A DNA stretch of 64,000 bases from Nymphaea colorata (GCF_008831285.2 NC_045149.1:10194417-10258416); one strand, 5' to 3'. Shown: positions 50,881 through 63,220, counted from the stretch's first letter. Made by a program: numbers and translations. The notes: generated by a model not told the origin, from the sequence alone.

Positions 50881-51744
50881 AAAAAGGCACAGTGGTGTAT
50901 CTGGCATCTAACTGGACAGGTAAACAATAATTTCATTCTTTCCAGAAAGCATTTAAGCACATCCTGTGAAGGACTCCTTGATTTGAGTGAATTGTTTCAA
51001 TTACATCGAGTTGGGAACCAATTTGGAGGTTTCCTATGTCAAAATCTGTGAAAGCTTGCTGTAATAACCATCTAGGTAAGTGGGAACCACTTGTTCATTG
51101 GTTTCAATGTACATTTCATTTTTATAGATCATAAACATTGTAAGCTGATTGATCGTATGGGTATACGAGAAATATGCATCTCCTTCCCCTCAAGTCAAAC
51201 TTGTGGTTTTTGTGAACATTATAGGCATAACACATGCATAAAAAAACACACATACATTTATAGTTCGGTGCACATTTGAATAAAACTTCACATGGAGTTT
51301 TATTATTTAATGCGTTTGATGGTAATTAATCTATTGATAATGTATGCAGCAATGATGACACATTCTCCTCAAAACTTTATGGGAAATTTAGCTTGACTTA
51401 ATGCTTGTGCCATGTTTAGGAGGTCTTTGTGCTTGCGTTCTACCACACAATTTGTTTGTGGTGTGGCAACATAACTATGCTGATGATCAATCTTTTTTTC
51501 ATGATCTCTTGTGGAAAAACTTCAGTCTCATTGTCATTTCTAAGAGTTTTACTTCTAGTTTGAAATTGGTTTTCAACAAGTGCGACAAAATTTTTAATGC
51601 CTCCAAAAACTTCATATTCATATCTCATATGATAAATCCTTGTAGATCGAGAAAAGTTGTCAACTATAGTTAAAAAATATTGTGCACCAATCAATAAAGG
51701 CATGCAATAACCTTCACACACATCACAATGAATTAAGTCAACAG
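50880..51744 (-). mobile_element. Ty1/copia integrase relic
   Basis: Minus-strand frames give DLIHCDVCEGY, GAQYFLTIVDNFSRSTRIY, IKNFVALVENQFQTRSKTLR and ND for NDxGxEF. They continue ERKHKDLLNMAQALSQAKFP and IIAAYIINRL, the copia integrase core with its D..D..E region and the ERKHRHLLxxARAL block. Stops and frameshifts after 51440 kill it. The sequence resumes beyond the nested element at 52170-52250, where CATF joins DLIHCDV across one copy of the target duplication. Confidence 0.8.
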
Positions 51745-52161
51745 TAGGGTTGCACACGAGCCGAGTCGAACCCAAGTTTGGCCAGCTTGAGCTTGACTCG
51801 GCTCAAAAAACTCGAGCTCGGCTCGAACTCGACTCGATCTCCTTATAGCAAGCTCGAGCTCGACTCGACTACACAAAATCGAGCTCGAACTCGGCTCATT
51901 TAACCTATTTACTCGTGTAACTCGTTTAACTTGTGTAACTTGTGAAACCGGTTTTGGCAATATTATATAGAATACCGGTTTGCGAGTCAAGTCGAGTATA
52001 AACGAGTTGAGTTCCTAAAACTCGAACTTGACTCGTTTATCGTTTCGAGTATCTTTGTAAGCTCGAACTCAGCTTGTTTATAAACAAGTCGAGCAAAAGC
52101 CGAGTTTTTTCGAGCGAGTTTGAGTTGAGCACGAGTTGGCTCGGCTCGTTGTGCAGCCCTA
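51745..52161. mobile_element. Nested hAT-like non-autonomous element with TIRs and 8-bp TSD
   Basis: The element is 417 bp. The left end is TAGGGTTGCACACGAGCC; the right end read in reverse is TAGGGCTGCACAACGAGCC, about 20-bp inverted repeats with one indel. GTCAACAG (51737-51744) and GTCAAAAG (52162-52169) flank it, an 8-bp target-site duplication with one mismatch, as expected for hAT. The interior is dense in GAGCTCGA and GACTCG motifs and codes nothing. Removing the element and one flank copy rejoins the copia frame. Confidence 0.8.
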
Positions 52162-52776
52162 GTCAAAAGTAGCACAAGTTGAAGTAAAAAAGAAAAACTG
52201 GAACATGTTCCAGCAGGAAGGGAGAAAATGGAGGTATTTTCAAAATCCTTGTTACTGATAAACGTGCTAAAAGCCCACAATAGAAAGAAGGAAAAGGTTG
52301 AATAAAAAATGTGATCGTGTATTGAGTACTGGCTCAGAGCAAGAAGTAATGGCATCATGGTTATAGATGAATGCACAGGACCATATGTAGTATAGCTTGC
52401 CATCGGGATGCACATGATTTCTTGAATCATAAAGGGTGGATCAAATTATATAGTACAGATATTCAAGTGATGAAAATGAGCAGTAGAAGCATAGAAACTG
52501 AATATATAATCAATGGTCAGTCAACCCATATCCAACTTGCCTCATTTCAGTGTCCATGCATGTTGGACCTCTTGCTTTGGGCTTTACCGACTTGCCGCAT
52601 CCATGTTTCAAAACTCATAAAACATCACAGAACATCACTGAATATATCACTCACATGCTGTCCAACATTGACTCAGTTTACACAATTTTCAAACATCTTA
52701 GCATGCCACCAATCAAAATATGTAACTGGCCATCAACACAATCACATACAAATGTGAAGGATAATATGATACTTAC

Positions 52777-52862
52777 CCAAGTAACATTGAGGAGTTCAGA
52801 ATCAATGTCTTTTGGGCGAAAAAGGCCTAAGACTCCATGGAACAAAATAGTATGAAGTATGC
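52777..52862 (-). pseudogene. Lone ATG101-like exon
   Basis: Between a good acceptor (GATGCAG) and donor (GTAAGT), the minus strand encodes 28 full codons after a split codon. ILHTILFHGVLGLFRPKDID followed by SELLNVTW matches an internal exon of plant ATG101, an adaptor of the ATG1/ATG13 autophagy-initiation kinase complex. The phase (two bases, then ILHT) and the position of the end also fit. In plant ATG101 as I recall it, the block reads HRALGLVRPKD, so HGVLGLF has changes at usually constant positions. I found neither the preceding exon (MNCEV... start) nor the following one (VQCG...). It is most likely a gene fragment; a divergent gene with very long introns is possible. Confidence 0.55.
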
Positions 52863-55800
52863 CTGCATCAGTTCCACACAGCATTTGTCAAAATTCATCA
52901 AGCACACATTAAATACTGAATATGGATCATCATTAGGTGCATAGGTAAGCAAAGAAAACAACTGCATAATAAAAGCACATCCTACTTTAAGTATAAAACA
53001 AACAGCTGAACAAATGCTTACTGTTCAATTCTTCATACAATGCCTACACTTACAGCCCTTTGTGAACAGAGTACATGCGGAAAAAATGAGCTGCACCCTT
53101 AGAGAAGGGGGAGAACTAGTTTCTTAGTAGTATAAGAAATGGTGATATGGATATTTATCCCATGAAATTTTAGAACCATCAAGGTTCAGGTAGTTTAACA
53201 GCCTCAAATACTATATGGTGGCAGACATGTATAGATTCTCGTCTTCAAACACGGCCTACCTTTGCAAAACTGACCATCCAAGTGGAACTGTCCAACTATG
53301 ACCCTCTACTGACTGAACCGGACTGATAAGGAGTCCTCCCAATGCTGCTGTATGCATCCTGATGATTGGTGCTCTGGTAACCATTGAAATATCCACCTCC
53401 TCCTTTTTGTTTTTTAGTAATATTTTGCAGAAGCTTGAATTATCAACCAACAAAAACAATGACATAGCAGCTCGGAAAATTCCTGGCGACCAAGAAAGCT
53501 GTTAGGATAACTAAGATATTCGAGCTTTCACCTCAAATGAAGCATATATTTTATTTAAAAAATAGTTCAAATTGTATGGGACAGTCAAGATGGCAGGGTA
53601 GATAGAAATGATTAGAAGAAGAGGGTTTCAAATGCTAGAAGAAGAGGGTTTCAAATGCCCTAAAATCAGACCTAGTTTCAAAATGTATCGAAAGAAAAGG
53701 ATATAAGCATGTTCTTGCTAGCGTAGCTTTGAATTGTTGTCATAAGAAGCACATTAAACATGATGCAATCTCATTTGCACTCGCTGCCATATAGAACTGA
53801 AAAAACACAAAGGCAGTAAAACCAGCGCTAGATAGACAAAACATTTGATAAATATAATCAGCACAATTCATTTAACAAATAAGAAATTTGTAATCACATT
53901 ATTTCAAAAGCAAAACAAGAATTCTGGAGAAACTACCATGCTCAGTAAAGCTTCCTCCGACGACAAAGACAAAACTTGTTAGCAGATGATGAAGACAAAA
54001 CTTGGAAGACCACGGTATATGAACATCGACCATAGAAGCTTAATGAAACAAGTTCAGATACTTTTGCTTAAGGTTAAAAGCATGTAAAACTTAGAGGCAC
54101 GCGATCTACTGGATTGGTTAAAATGGCAATACAATGGGTGTTGAAAGCATTAATGAAGAAGATATGCAACTTCAAGTGAAACAACTTGGGGACCACACTC
54201 CAATGTAGAGTTGAGGATACAAATTATTTGATTGCTAAGAGCAACAAACAAGCAAGGAAAAATTATCTTCCAAAAAATTTTGCCAATGCATAACTTATTG
54301 TATCAACAGGGAGTATAACCAACACCATAAAACAGTATCAGTATCACCAAACTAATAGCAGAAAAATGAGGACAACAGGCTACATTTCTCAGTCTTCATA
54401 GTGAAGTGCAATTAGCCATGGAAGTAGCAGAAGGAGCATGTTTATCATTTCAAAAGAAAAGTCTGAACTATTACAGGTCGTTGGGCATTTCTATGGATAT
54501 CATCTGCAGAAGCCTTCAAAAGTATCAGGTACTCAAACAAACACAAGATCTACATAGTGTCAACGGTTTCCCATCAATCACTACAACAAGTAGGGGCCTT
54601 CGCACCTTTTAAGCTACAATAGGCTCAACATCCAGCGCATCTTAGAAGATAAACAAAGACAGACCAAGATGTCAAGCAGACTAGCCCAACAAGTGTAGGT
54701 TGGGTTGGACTTGGTCTTTGAACCCTTCCCCAACTTCGTTTTTTAATAGATCATATTTGATAATGTTGTGGCATGGGCTGACCAGGCTACAGACCTTGTC
54801 ACCCTATACATATTTAACATCACCATACAAATATATCATTAACTTCAAAGGTGTTTTGCTGCATATTTGGACATATTAATGTTGGCATTAATAAGCATAA
54901 CAAATCTCAGTGAATGAAGCCAATCAAGAGAGAGACACTACTTACAATTGAAATCATGTGCCCCTTTTTTAGAGGAGATAAAATAGAAAGGATTTAACCA
55001 TAACATCAAGGGGTTGACAAGAAATTAAGATAGTAAATTAAAGGATTTGTCACTGACACGTGCAACGAATAGAGGATGAGCACACCGGTACAAAATTGTC
55101 TTTGGAATGATTGCTTTTTTATCTAAACTTTGTATATGACTTATTCTATTCTACAAAAAATCCTAAATTATCTATTCAAAATGGATCATAGGTCAGCAGC
55201 CCACTTCTTCTCTTCAACCAAGATCGATACCTCTAAATCTCAATGCAACATAATATGAATCCTGTAACTTAAAAATGATTAGCAAGTCCTATCCTCTGAG
55301 AAAGAATTACCGTAACACTTGATAGAAAAATATGCAGATATAGAGGGAAGAATGACTCATTGTTTGCATCCCTAAAATTTAGTTTAGTTTTTGGAATGTT
55401 TTAGAAATATAAAATTTTATTTTTGAAATGAAAAGAAACATGACTCACTCGTCGGTATGAGGATTGACAATTCCCGTACCTTTTACCAGGGGTAACCAAT
55501 TCAAGGGCTATACTTATTCTTGATACATTTCATTTTTACTTAAACATCTTCTTCATTTTAGATGCGGTGTAGTATTTGGAAATAATGTTGAAGATTTGAT
55601 GTTCCAAATTTTTGAATGAGAAAGTTTTGAAGAATCATTCGAGAATATAAACTATTTTGATTTAAGAGATTTTGAATCGAGAAATTTTTACAAATATCAT
55701 TTGGAAACCTTTGGAAGATAATATAGGTATTTTGAGATTACGTTTTGACGTCGATTTAGTGTTTTCTTAAAAATTTAAGTAGATTTAAGATTTTGCTCTA

Positions 55801-58800
55801 ATTCGGTTACAACCTAACTAGAGCTCTATCTCATCTTGCTAAGTTCTTTTAGATATATGTCTTCGTGAATTCCACTAGTGAATGTGAATGCATGAATGTG
55901 TTGATTCTATATGCTTGAAAGCAAATTATTCATTTCTAATATATCATTCTTCTAAAGAAATCTCTATCAGTACATGCATCTAGATTTATTTACATATTTG
56001 TTCTAAATATTCTCATGAAAAGAAAAAAATATTTGTAAGTAAAATGGAGTTGTATACCATCTAGCATAATTATAATATTGGGTTATTACTTGAGCTTTTG
56101 TTTAGTAAAGTTGATAAATGAAAATTAAAATTTTAGGTCTTGGGAAAAAAGTACTCGAAAGAATGAAAAAAAAAGAAGGAAAGATTTTAACTCAAATGGA
56201 ATATGAAGAAAGAGAAAGAGATTTTGAAAAGGAAGAAAGAAAACTTTTAAAGAGAGATGAGTGTATAAGTGTGTGTATATAGTTGAATAAACATACATAT
56301 ATGAAAATTTATACAAAAAAAAAGATCTTAAATCTTAGAGAAGAGAGAGAGTAGAAGATTTTAGAGAGAGATAGAGAAACATATATATATATATATATAT
56401 ATATTAAAGTTTGTAAAAAGAATATATTATCTCGAAGAGAGAGAAAATTGAATACACATATATACTTATTTATACATACATGTATATGAAAATTTATAAA
56501 GAAATATATTAAATCATAAAGACATGAAGATAAAGAGAGGTATTCATGTGCATGTACACACATACAACATGTATGTATGCATATGCATTCATGAAAAATT
56601 AAAATTAAGAGGTAACTTAGAGCATATCTGACTTCGATTTTTTTATAGGTTGGAAAGGAACTTGAGCTCATGCAAGAGCCAATGATAAGTGTTCAAGGCC
56701 TCATTGATGAGAGTTCTTATTTTCAAAATTCTTTTGAAAACATGATTCCAAATATTTTCATATATAAGCATAAAAAATAGTCATTTTTTCTATTACAAGA
56801 AAATTTATTTCTTCCACCATTAGATATGAAAGAAAATCAAGCATACATGAAATGAAAAGTCAATAACGTATGAAAACTCTTATTAGAATTTCTAACTAGG
56901 TGATAAAAGAAATGCTAAACATGAAAATGTTATGAAGATGCAATGTACACATTCGTAAGGGGGTTTCTCGAGTTGGATAAATCCCAACCTCAAAGTTCAA
57001 CAAAAAAATAATAAAGGAATCTCAACTCAAGCATTCATTCTTACCATCCATTCATATATAAACAAGAAAAATCAATCAACTACTCATGAACAACATCTCA
57101 ACACAAAGCACATTTTTAATGGAAGAGAAACATATTTTGATCTTAGAATGAAATATTGTTTCACTTTCTCATGCTCTCCCAGTGCACTCAAGAATGGAGA
57201 GGAGATTTGAGAGCTATCTTGTATGACCGTGAGGGGATGAAGAAGAAAGAAAAAAAGAAAAGAAAATGATTGAAATATTGATTACATTCATCTAATGTGA
57301 ATGATTTTTGAAAATAAGTTTCATTCTACGGATGATTTTAAAGCTTCTTTAAATGAAGCTCCAAGTTGTTGAAGATTTCTCTCCAAGAAACCTCATCGTG
57401 CTCCCTTGCATTGTGAAAGTTGAAAAAACTTGCTTCAAGGTTGGAGAAGAAAAAGAATATAAGAAAAGAGAAATGAGGAGAGGACTAGGGAAAACTCTAA
57501 GTCTTCATATGCGAAAATATAGAAGATTTTTCAAGAGTTACCTCATCTCCAAGAGGAAAGATTTTAAGGTATTTATAGGGAGTTTTGAAACAAAAACTCA
57601 AAATTTGGGTTTTTTCATAATTTAATAATATTTTCATGCAAATTTCAAGTATTTTTGAATATTTTTATTTTTTAGGTTTTGACCAAATGGGATTGGCCCT
57701 TAGCCCTGCAAACACCCCTTTGGGGGTGTGGGCAGGGCTAATGCCCACCCATTAGGCCAAAACCACCCCCTTGAGGCAGTTTTTAACCCAAAAGGTGGTC
57801 TGCACCGTGCGCAGGCCTTGCCTCAGTTGGCCGTGTGTGACCGTGCTGCCAGGTGACAATGCTGGCATTGACGTGCTTGGCGCGGCCGTGTGCCTCGGCC
57901 AGAGCGCAAGGCTTGGCGTTGGGCACGCGTGAGGGGGGTGGGAGAAATGCCCCATTATTAGTTTGTTTTGGTCCAATAAAAGGTGGCTTTTGCTTCCCTA
58001 GCCTTCAAGGAGTCCCACACATAAAAAAGACATAAAAATTATTTTTTTAAATACATATTTTAAAGGGTAAAATAGTATTTCTTCATTTTGAGTGATTTTG
58101 GGCTCGTTTTAGATCTGGATTGGGTTTGCTTGGTCGCTAATGCGTTCTAATCAATGCCCAAGGGTCAAATCAATGATTGGATGAGTAGTTTAGGCTCAAA
58201 GCATATTTTTGGCACAAAATTGATATGCAAAACAAAGGGAAGGTCAGTGCATGCACGCACGGCGCTTGATAGTATCGAAATTTGTTATTTTGGTCTCGAC
58301 TTTGGCTTTTCAGTTAAAATTATCTATTTGGATCCAAACTTTAGTTTTGGATCTAATTTGGATCTGAGAGCGGTTTTATGGGTCCGTTTTCCTAGTTTGG
58401 ACTTGATTTCATTCGTGGGGTTCAGTCACGGACTTTGGCTTCATATTTCGGATCAAGGAGAACATTTTTGATCAAGGACTTGGATTTAAATCTGAATTTT
58501 GGTCTAATTAAGTTTGGTTTTGGTTTTAAATCTTGCATTTGGACTCAAATATGGGCCTAGGGATCCGTTTTGGATTGAATGGTCATGAATTAGACTTGGG
58601 TATGGACATAGAAATCTGTCTTAGGTCTAGGGTCAAGATTTGAATTTGAGTGTAGATTTAGAAGTCTGTTTTGAGCCGAGCTTGGGCTTAGGGTCCAAAA
58701 TTAGATCCAAGTTTTTGTAAAAAATGGTTGAAATAACTGAGAAACTTGTTTGAGTAAAATGGAATATAGCCTTTTAGAAAACTTTGGTGACGACACTCAT

Positions 58801-59399
58801 AAAGTCATCCACATGAAGCTTCCTTGTGCTGGAGAAGATGATCTAAGGAGAAGGATTACTACTACTTCGCCTTGTCCATCTTAGAGAAGTCGATTCTCGG
58901 CTTCAAGATTCTGGGCGATCAAGCAAATCAAAAGACTGGCGTGAGAAGGATTGCAGTAGTAGAAGAACGAGTAAGGAAAAAGCCAATGGAAATCAGCATG
59001 AAGCATGCAAGATTTTCGCGGGAATGTTTCCCTAACGCATGACAAGACTGCGTTTGGAAATAGACCACGCATTCGGGTTCTTCCTAACGCAGAAGTGCCC
59101 TGCATTTGGAAAGAGAGGTGATTTCCCTAACAAAAGAAAACTTGCGTTTGTAAATCCCTATGTGCTTCTCTATCACAAGCCCCTTCTTGCATTAGTGAAG
59201 CCGATATATCCAAAAGTTTTCCCGACGCAAAATTTAGTTTTGTTGGTAAAAGATGCCTTGTCCAAGCTTTTCCTTACGCATTCACGCTTTGCATTGAAGA
59301 AAACACATTTACCAGTGCAGTCTGGGAATGCGTTGGAGAAAGCTCATACTAACCGCCACGTGCTCCATATTTGCGTTGCTATATACCATCATTTTAGTG
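52863..59399. other. Long gene-poor intergenic region
   Basis: No supportable gene in 6.5 kb. It contains a perfect 23-bp tandem duplication (53613-53658), CACTACAACAAG at 54569-54580 as a possible CACTA left end, and an (AT)n run at 56382-56402. At 57700-57950 there is a GC-rich patch with the inverted block CCCTTAGCCCTGC/GCAGGGCTAATG. At 58300-58720 many GGATTTGG/TTTGGATC-like repeats look like decayed LTR or satellite DNA. Short open frames show no family resemblance. Confidence 0.4.
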
Positions 59400-59548
59400 G
59401 CGCATATTTGTGGCAAATGCAAATAATGTCATTGAAAGGGATCACCGTCTCTAGTTTCAATGGCACTATTTGTGGCATATGTTGTTCACCACTAAATACT
59501 TTCAACGACACTTCATGAGTGCCACTGAAGATAAATATTTTCGTAGTG
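59400..59548. mobile_element. Possible CACTA (En/Spm) element terminus
   Basis: The stretch ends TTTTCGTAGTG at 59538-59548; read in reverse this is CACTACGAAAA, close to the CACTACAAGAAAA ends of plant CACTA elements. Just inside are short sub-terminal motifs, TAGTGGCGCATATTTGTGGC, ATGGCACTATTTGTGGC and GAGTGCCACTG, as CACTA termini usually have. The matching left end is unsure (candidate 54569) and no 3-bp duplication was confirmed. Confidence 0.35.
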
Positions 59549-60749
59549 AAGGATGCCCTCCTTCAGTCATCAGGCTGTGCTCCAAGTGCTACAACCATCC
59601 AATGCAACCACCATCTTGTGCACTCACCCTTCTTCCAAAAGAGTAGCATTATATTTTATTTGCCTATCATAACCTTCCCAGCTACCTACATTGGCTGGCG
59701 TAGGTGGAGCCAAAAGTTTCTGGCTAACGGGCGCTAGCAATGAGAATTTTCTCTGGGTTGTGCGGGTTTCCACACCTTCCCCCATCCATTGTAATTGGCG
59801 AGGCGAGCTACCTAGCCGACCTTTGGCTGCCCTCCTCAGCATGGTTGCAGCTACTTGCCCAGGGTAGTGTGACCTTCCTCTTAGGCTCTTTTGGTGAGCC
59901 TAGCCACAGCTGCCCACCATGGCTCATGATCATTGGCTACACCCTTTTGCTGTTGCTGGTCAAGGCCATACACCCAAGGGCCTGGCCTCTGGCTGTGCCC
60001 CAATCACAACCAACACCAAGGTTTACAGTTGTTGGCTACACGTCTTTAGTGATGTTAGGCATGGCTGCACGCTACTGGCGGAGCCTAAATTGCATGGCCT
60101 TGGGCCTTACAGCCCCCATGGCCCTGGCCTCCAATAGCCCTTGCCCTTAGAGGCTTAGTGTTTTTCGTGCATTGGCCTAGGCAAGCCAACACCCTTGGCC
60201 CTTATTGCAAGTATCGCAACTGCGACCAATTGAGTTTCAATATTTAGCTTTTCATTTGCAATGACTGAAACATATTCAAGGACTCAATAGCTGACACAAT
60301 GCACCACTTTGAGAGAAAGTCATGAGATTGAACTCTATGGCAAGTATTGTTCTTGTATTGTCAAAGCTGATTGCTGTCAAATGGGTAGAGAAAAAGTAAG
60401 GATTTATTATCATGTATGGTGGAAGAATTTTCCCCGTCACATATACTCATAAAACGGTTAGGCAAAATTTGTAACTTGGTACCCTCGATTAACATGCCTT
60501 AACTTGATATCTGAAATGAGTTGATCACATTGGTCTCTCTCTTCTTTTAATTGACAGTGACAAGTTGTAGAATCGGTGCTAATAGTTCATTGAGGGAAAA
60601 GGTGAGATCATTAACTAATACTAAGATAATACTGTCCAGTTTGTTTTCCTATGCAAGAATACGAAAGACGAAAGTTGATTAAATAGGTTGCAGTCAACAA
60701 GTAATAATATGTCTTATAAGTGTGTAACCATATACATTTACATATGTAT
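59549..60749. other. Intergenic DNA, no gene seen
   Basis: 59740-60150 is GC-rich with repeated GGCCTTGGGCC/CCATGGCC motifs and opens a 136-codon frame without family resemblance. The remainder is AT-rich and featureless. Confidence 0.4.
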
Positions 60750-60973
60750 TGATAAGGATTATGCTCATTCAAAGGAGAAAAATCAAGAGTCATTGAGAAA
60801 CTAAAGGAGGTAAATTAGTATGGATAATATTCCATAATATTATGAAATATCATCTTGTAAATTTGTTGCAATATCACCATATCTCTATTGTAACCGAACA
60901 AATCAAAATCTTTATATTTTGAAGGTGACCTTTCTTGCTCAACATCGCAAGCAAGAGTTCCTTGCCCATTTGT

Positions 60974-61031
<58 letters not shown>

Positions 61032-61041
61032 ACCATTTTCA
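60750..61041 (+). repeat. 5' LTR of the copia element
   Basis: Begins TGATAAGGATTATGC and ends TTTTCA directly before the primer-binding site. It contains a (CT)n tract at about 60977-61026. The first half pairs with 63074-63220. Confidence 0.65.
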
Positions 61042-63070
61042 TGGTATTTGAGCCCTTGCACTCACAGCACCATGCCCTCTTCCTCCTCTACCCAGTGGAA
61101 CACTACTATTATATCCTTGGTCTCAGTCAAGTTGAACAAGGATAACTATCCTTGGTCTCAATCAAGTTGAACAAGGACACCCGCTCCATGACGGGTTCCT
61201 TGAAGCCTCGAGTCTTTGCTGCCATTCGGCCCACCATCCCAATCATGAACTGCATGCTTTAAGGAAGCAAAGGATGTCCCACATTGGCAATCGGCAATGG
61301 AGAAAGAAATTGCTGCCTTGTAGTGAAATCAAACGTGGGATCCAGTACCACACAGACCAGAATACGATGTCAATGGTATCAAATGGATTTTTATCGTCAA
61401 ACACAATTCAGATGGTCTATTGATCAACATAAGGCACAACTAGTTGCTTGAGGATTTCTTCAAGAGGTGGAGTTGTCTATGACGAGACATTTAGTCTCAC
61501 AATCAATCCCAGTACCATTTGAGTTATTTTTATTCTCACAGTTAGGGGCGGAGGCAGGTGTGGGTCATTCCCACACAGACCCACAAAAAACACTTATTTT
61601 TACATTGAAACTTCAAAACAATTTTTCTCATTTACATGTTGATGCACCTTAAAATTTTAAATTTATTATTAGTGCCCCTTAATCAAAAATTTCTGGCTCC
61701 GACCCCATTTACAGTGCAGGACAATTGGCCTTTTAAACACTCGAGTTTGACACTAATTTTTCTTAACGAGATTCATTTTGACAATATTTTTCTTAACGAG
61801 ATTCTCAAATAAGATGTATATATTGCTCAACTTGATGGATTTGTCGATTCGCAATATCCATCTCACATTTGCAAACTACGAAAGGCACTATATGGGCTTA
61901 AAAAAGCTCTCACGCCTGGTATCTTTGGCTCATGACTTCCTTGTTTCTTATAGCTTTCACATCTCATAATCCGATGTGTTTCATTATTTATATTCCATGA
62001 AAGGAATGACAAGATTTTTCTTTTAGTATATGTCAATGATGTTATCATTAGGGGACATCCTCTTCCCTCATACACAGTTTTTTTCTTTTTTCAAGCTTTG
62101 TGAATCATTTTCACTTAAAGGATCTAGTGCAGGACACATATTTTCTCAGCATTATCGAAGTAGAGAGGCATTCTTGATCATTGGTCTTGCGTCAACAGGG
62201 ATATATCAAAAACATCATTTTCAAGGTCTGCATGCAAGGTGCTAAAACCATCTCTCACACCAATGAGAACTACATGGACGCAAGCTAATGATGCACCTTT
62301 CTCGAATCAAATCCTCTATCGGAGAATGGTGGGCAGCTTGCAGTATGTAACTTTAACGCATCTGGATGCAGCTTTCGCCACCAATCAAGTATATGAATAC
62401 GTGCATCAGCTGACCGAATCTTATTGGAGCATTGTGAAATACATTTTAGGTCGTTTGGCAGCAAAGACACTCTGTATGTCTCCCATGAATCTACCCATTC
62501 TTTGAGCCAGATTTATGAGACACTTACAAAATGTCCTTGCTGCCAAACAACCCATAAGAGATGCTATTCATTGTGTGTTGAATACTTGTACATCCCTACG
62601 TTTCACCTTAAGCATATTTGTTGATGCTGATTATGAAGGCAGCACAAGGCATATAATATCCACTGGTGGTTTCGTCTCTTTTCTTGGAGATAATCTTATA
62701 TCATGTCTCTTTCGAAAGCAAAGGACGGTGGCTTGTTCAAGCACTGAAGCATAGTACAAGTCTCTAGCATGTGCGGCAGCTAAAGCTTATGGTTTAAAGC
62801 TTATGGTTGAAGGCTCTCTTGCTCGACTTAGGAATATGGGATAATGTGGGAATGTTGTATGTTGCATCAAATCTACTTTTCCCATACTCGTGCAAACGAC
62901 ATTGAAGTGGACTTTTATTTTGTCTGACATTATATTGTGGAGGGCGACATAGGGATCAACTTCATTCAGTCATCAGAGCAACTAGTACCAGAACACTGAG
63001 CCCAATCCACGTTTGAAGAATTTAGGGACAAGCTGCACGTACTTCAGTCCATGCTTAGCTTGAAGGGGCA

Positions 63071-63220
63071 TAATGAAGATACTGCACATGCAATGAAGAA
63101 AGAAGCGTCATTGAGAAACTAAAGGAGACAAATTAGAAGATATAATATTATGAAACATTTTCGTGTAAAGTTGTTGCAATGGCACCATATCTCTGTTGTA
63201 ACCGGAACAATTCAAAATCT
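63071..63220 (+). repeat. Truncated 3' LTR of the copia element
   Basis: Follows the polypurine tract and matches the first half of the 5' LTR (for example TTGTTGCAATxxCACCATATC and GTAACCGxAACAA). It diverges after CAAAATCTT, so the CT-rich second half of the LTR is absent here. Confidence 0.65.

Larger units (their letters stand above)
60750..63220 (+). mobile_element. Degenerate Ty1/copia LTR retrotransposon with both LTRs partly preserved
   Basis: The 5' LTR (60750-61041, TG...CA, about 292 bp) is followed by TGGTATTTGAGCC at 61042-61054, a decayed initiator-Met tRNA primer-binding site. Gag begins near 61069 (VSVKLNKDNYP). Reverse transcriptase follows at 61810-62040 (VYIAQLDGFVD, CKLRKALYGLKKA), then LYRRMVGSLQYVTLTHLDAA at about 62310 and RNase H at 62610-62760 (FVDADYEG, STGGFVSFLGDNLIS, RTVACSSTEA). 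The polypurine tract is GAAGGGGCA at 63062-63070. The 3' LTR starts about 63071-63074 and matches the 5' LTR through TCATTGAGAAACTAAAGGAG and CACCATATCTCT to about 63220, then is truncated. The interior is only 2.0 kb and integrase is missing, so it is internally deleted and full of stops. Confidence 0.8.

Noticed and set aside
58770..58800. TTGGTGACGACAC, resembling the primer-binding region of some gypsy-type elements
   Set aside because: No LTR, gag or pol sequence is nearby, and a match this short can occur by chance.
59740..60150. 136-codon plus-strand frame
   Set aside because: The composition comes from repeated GGCC/CCATGG motifs. No domain, splice context or homology is visible.
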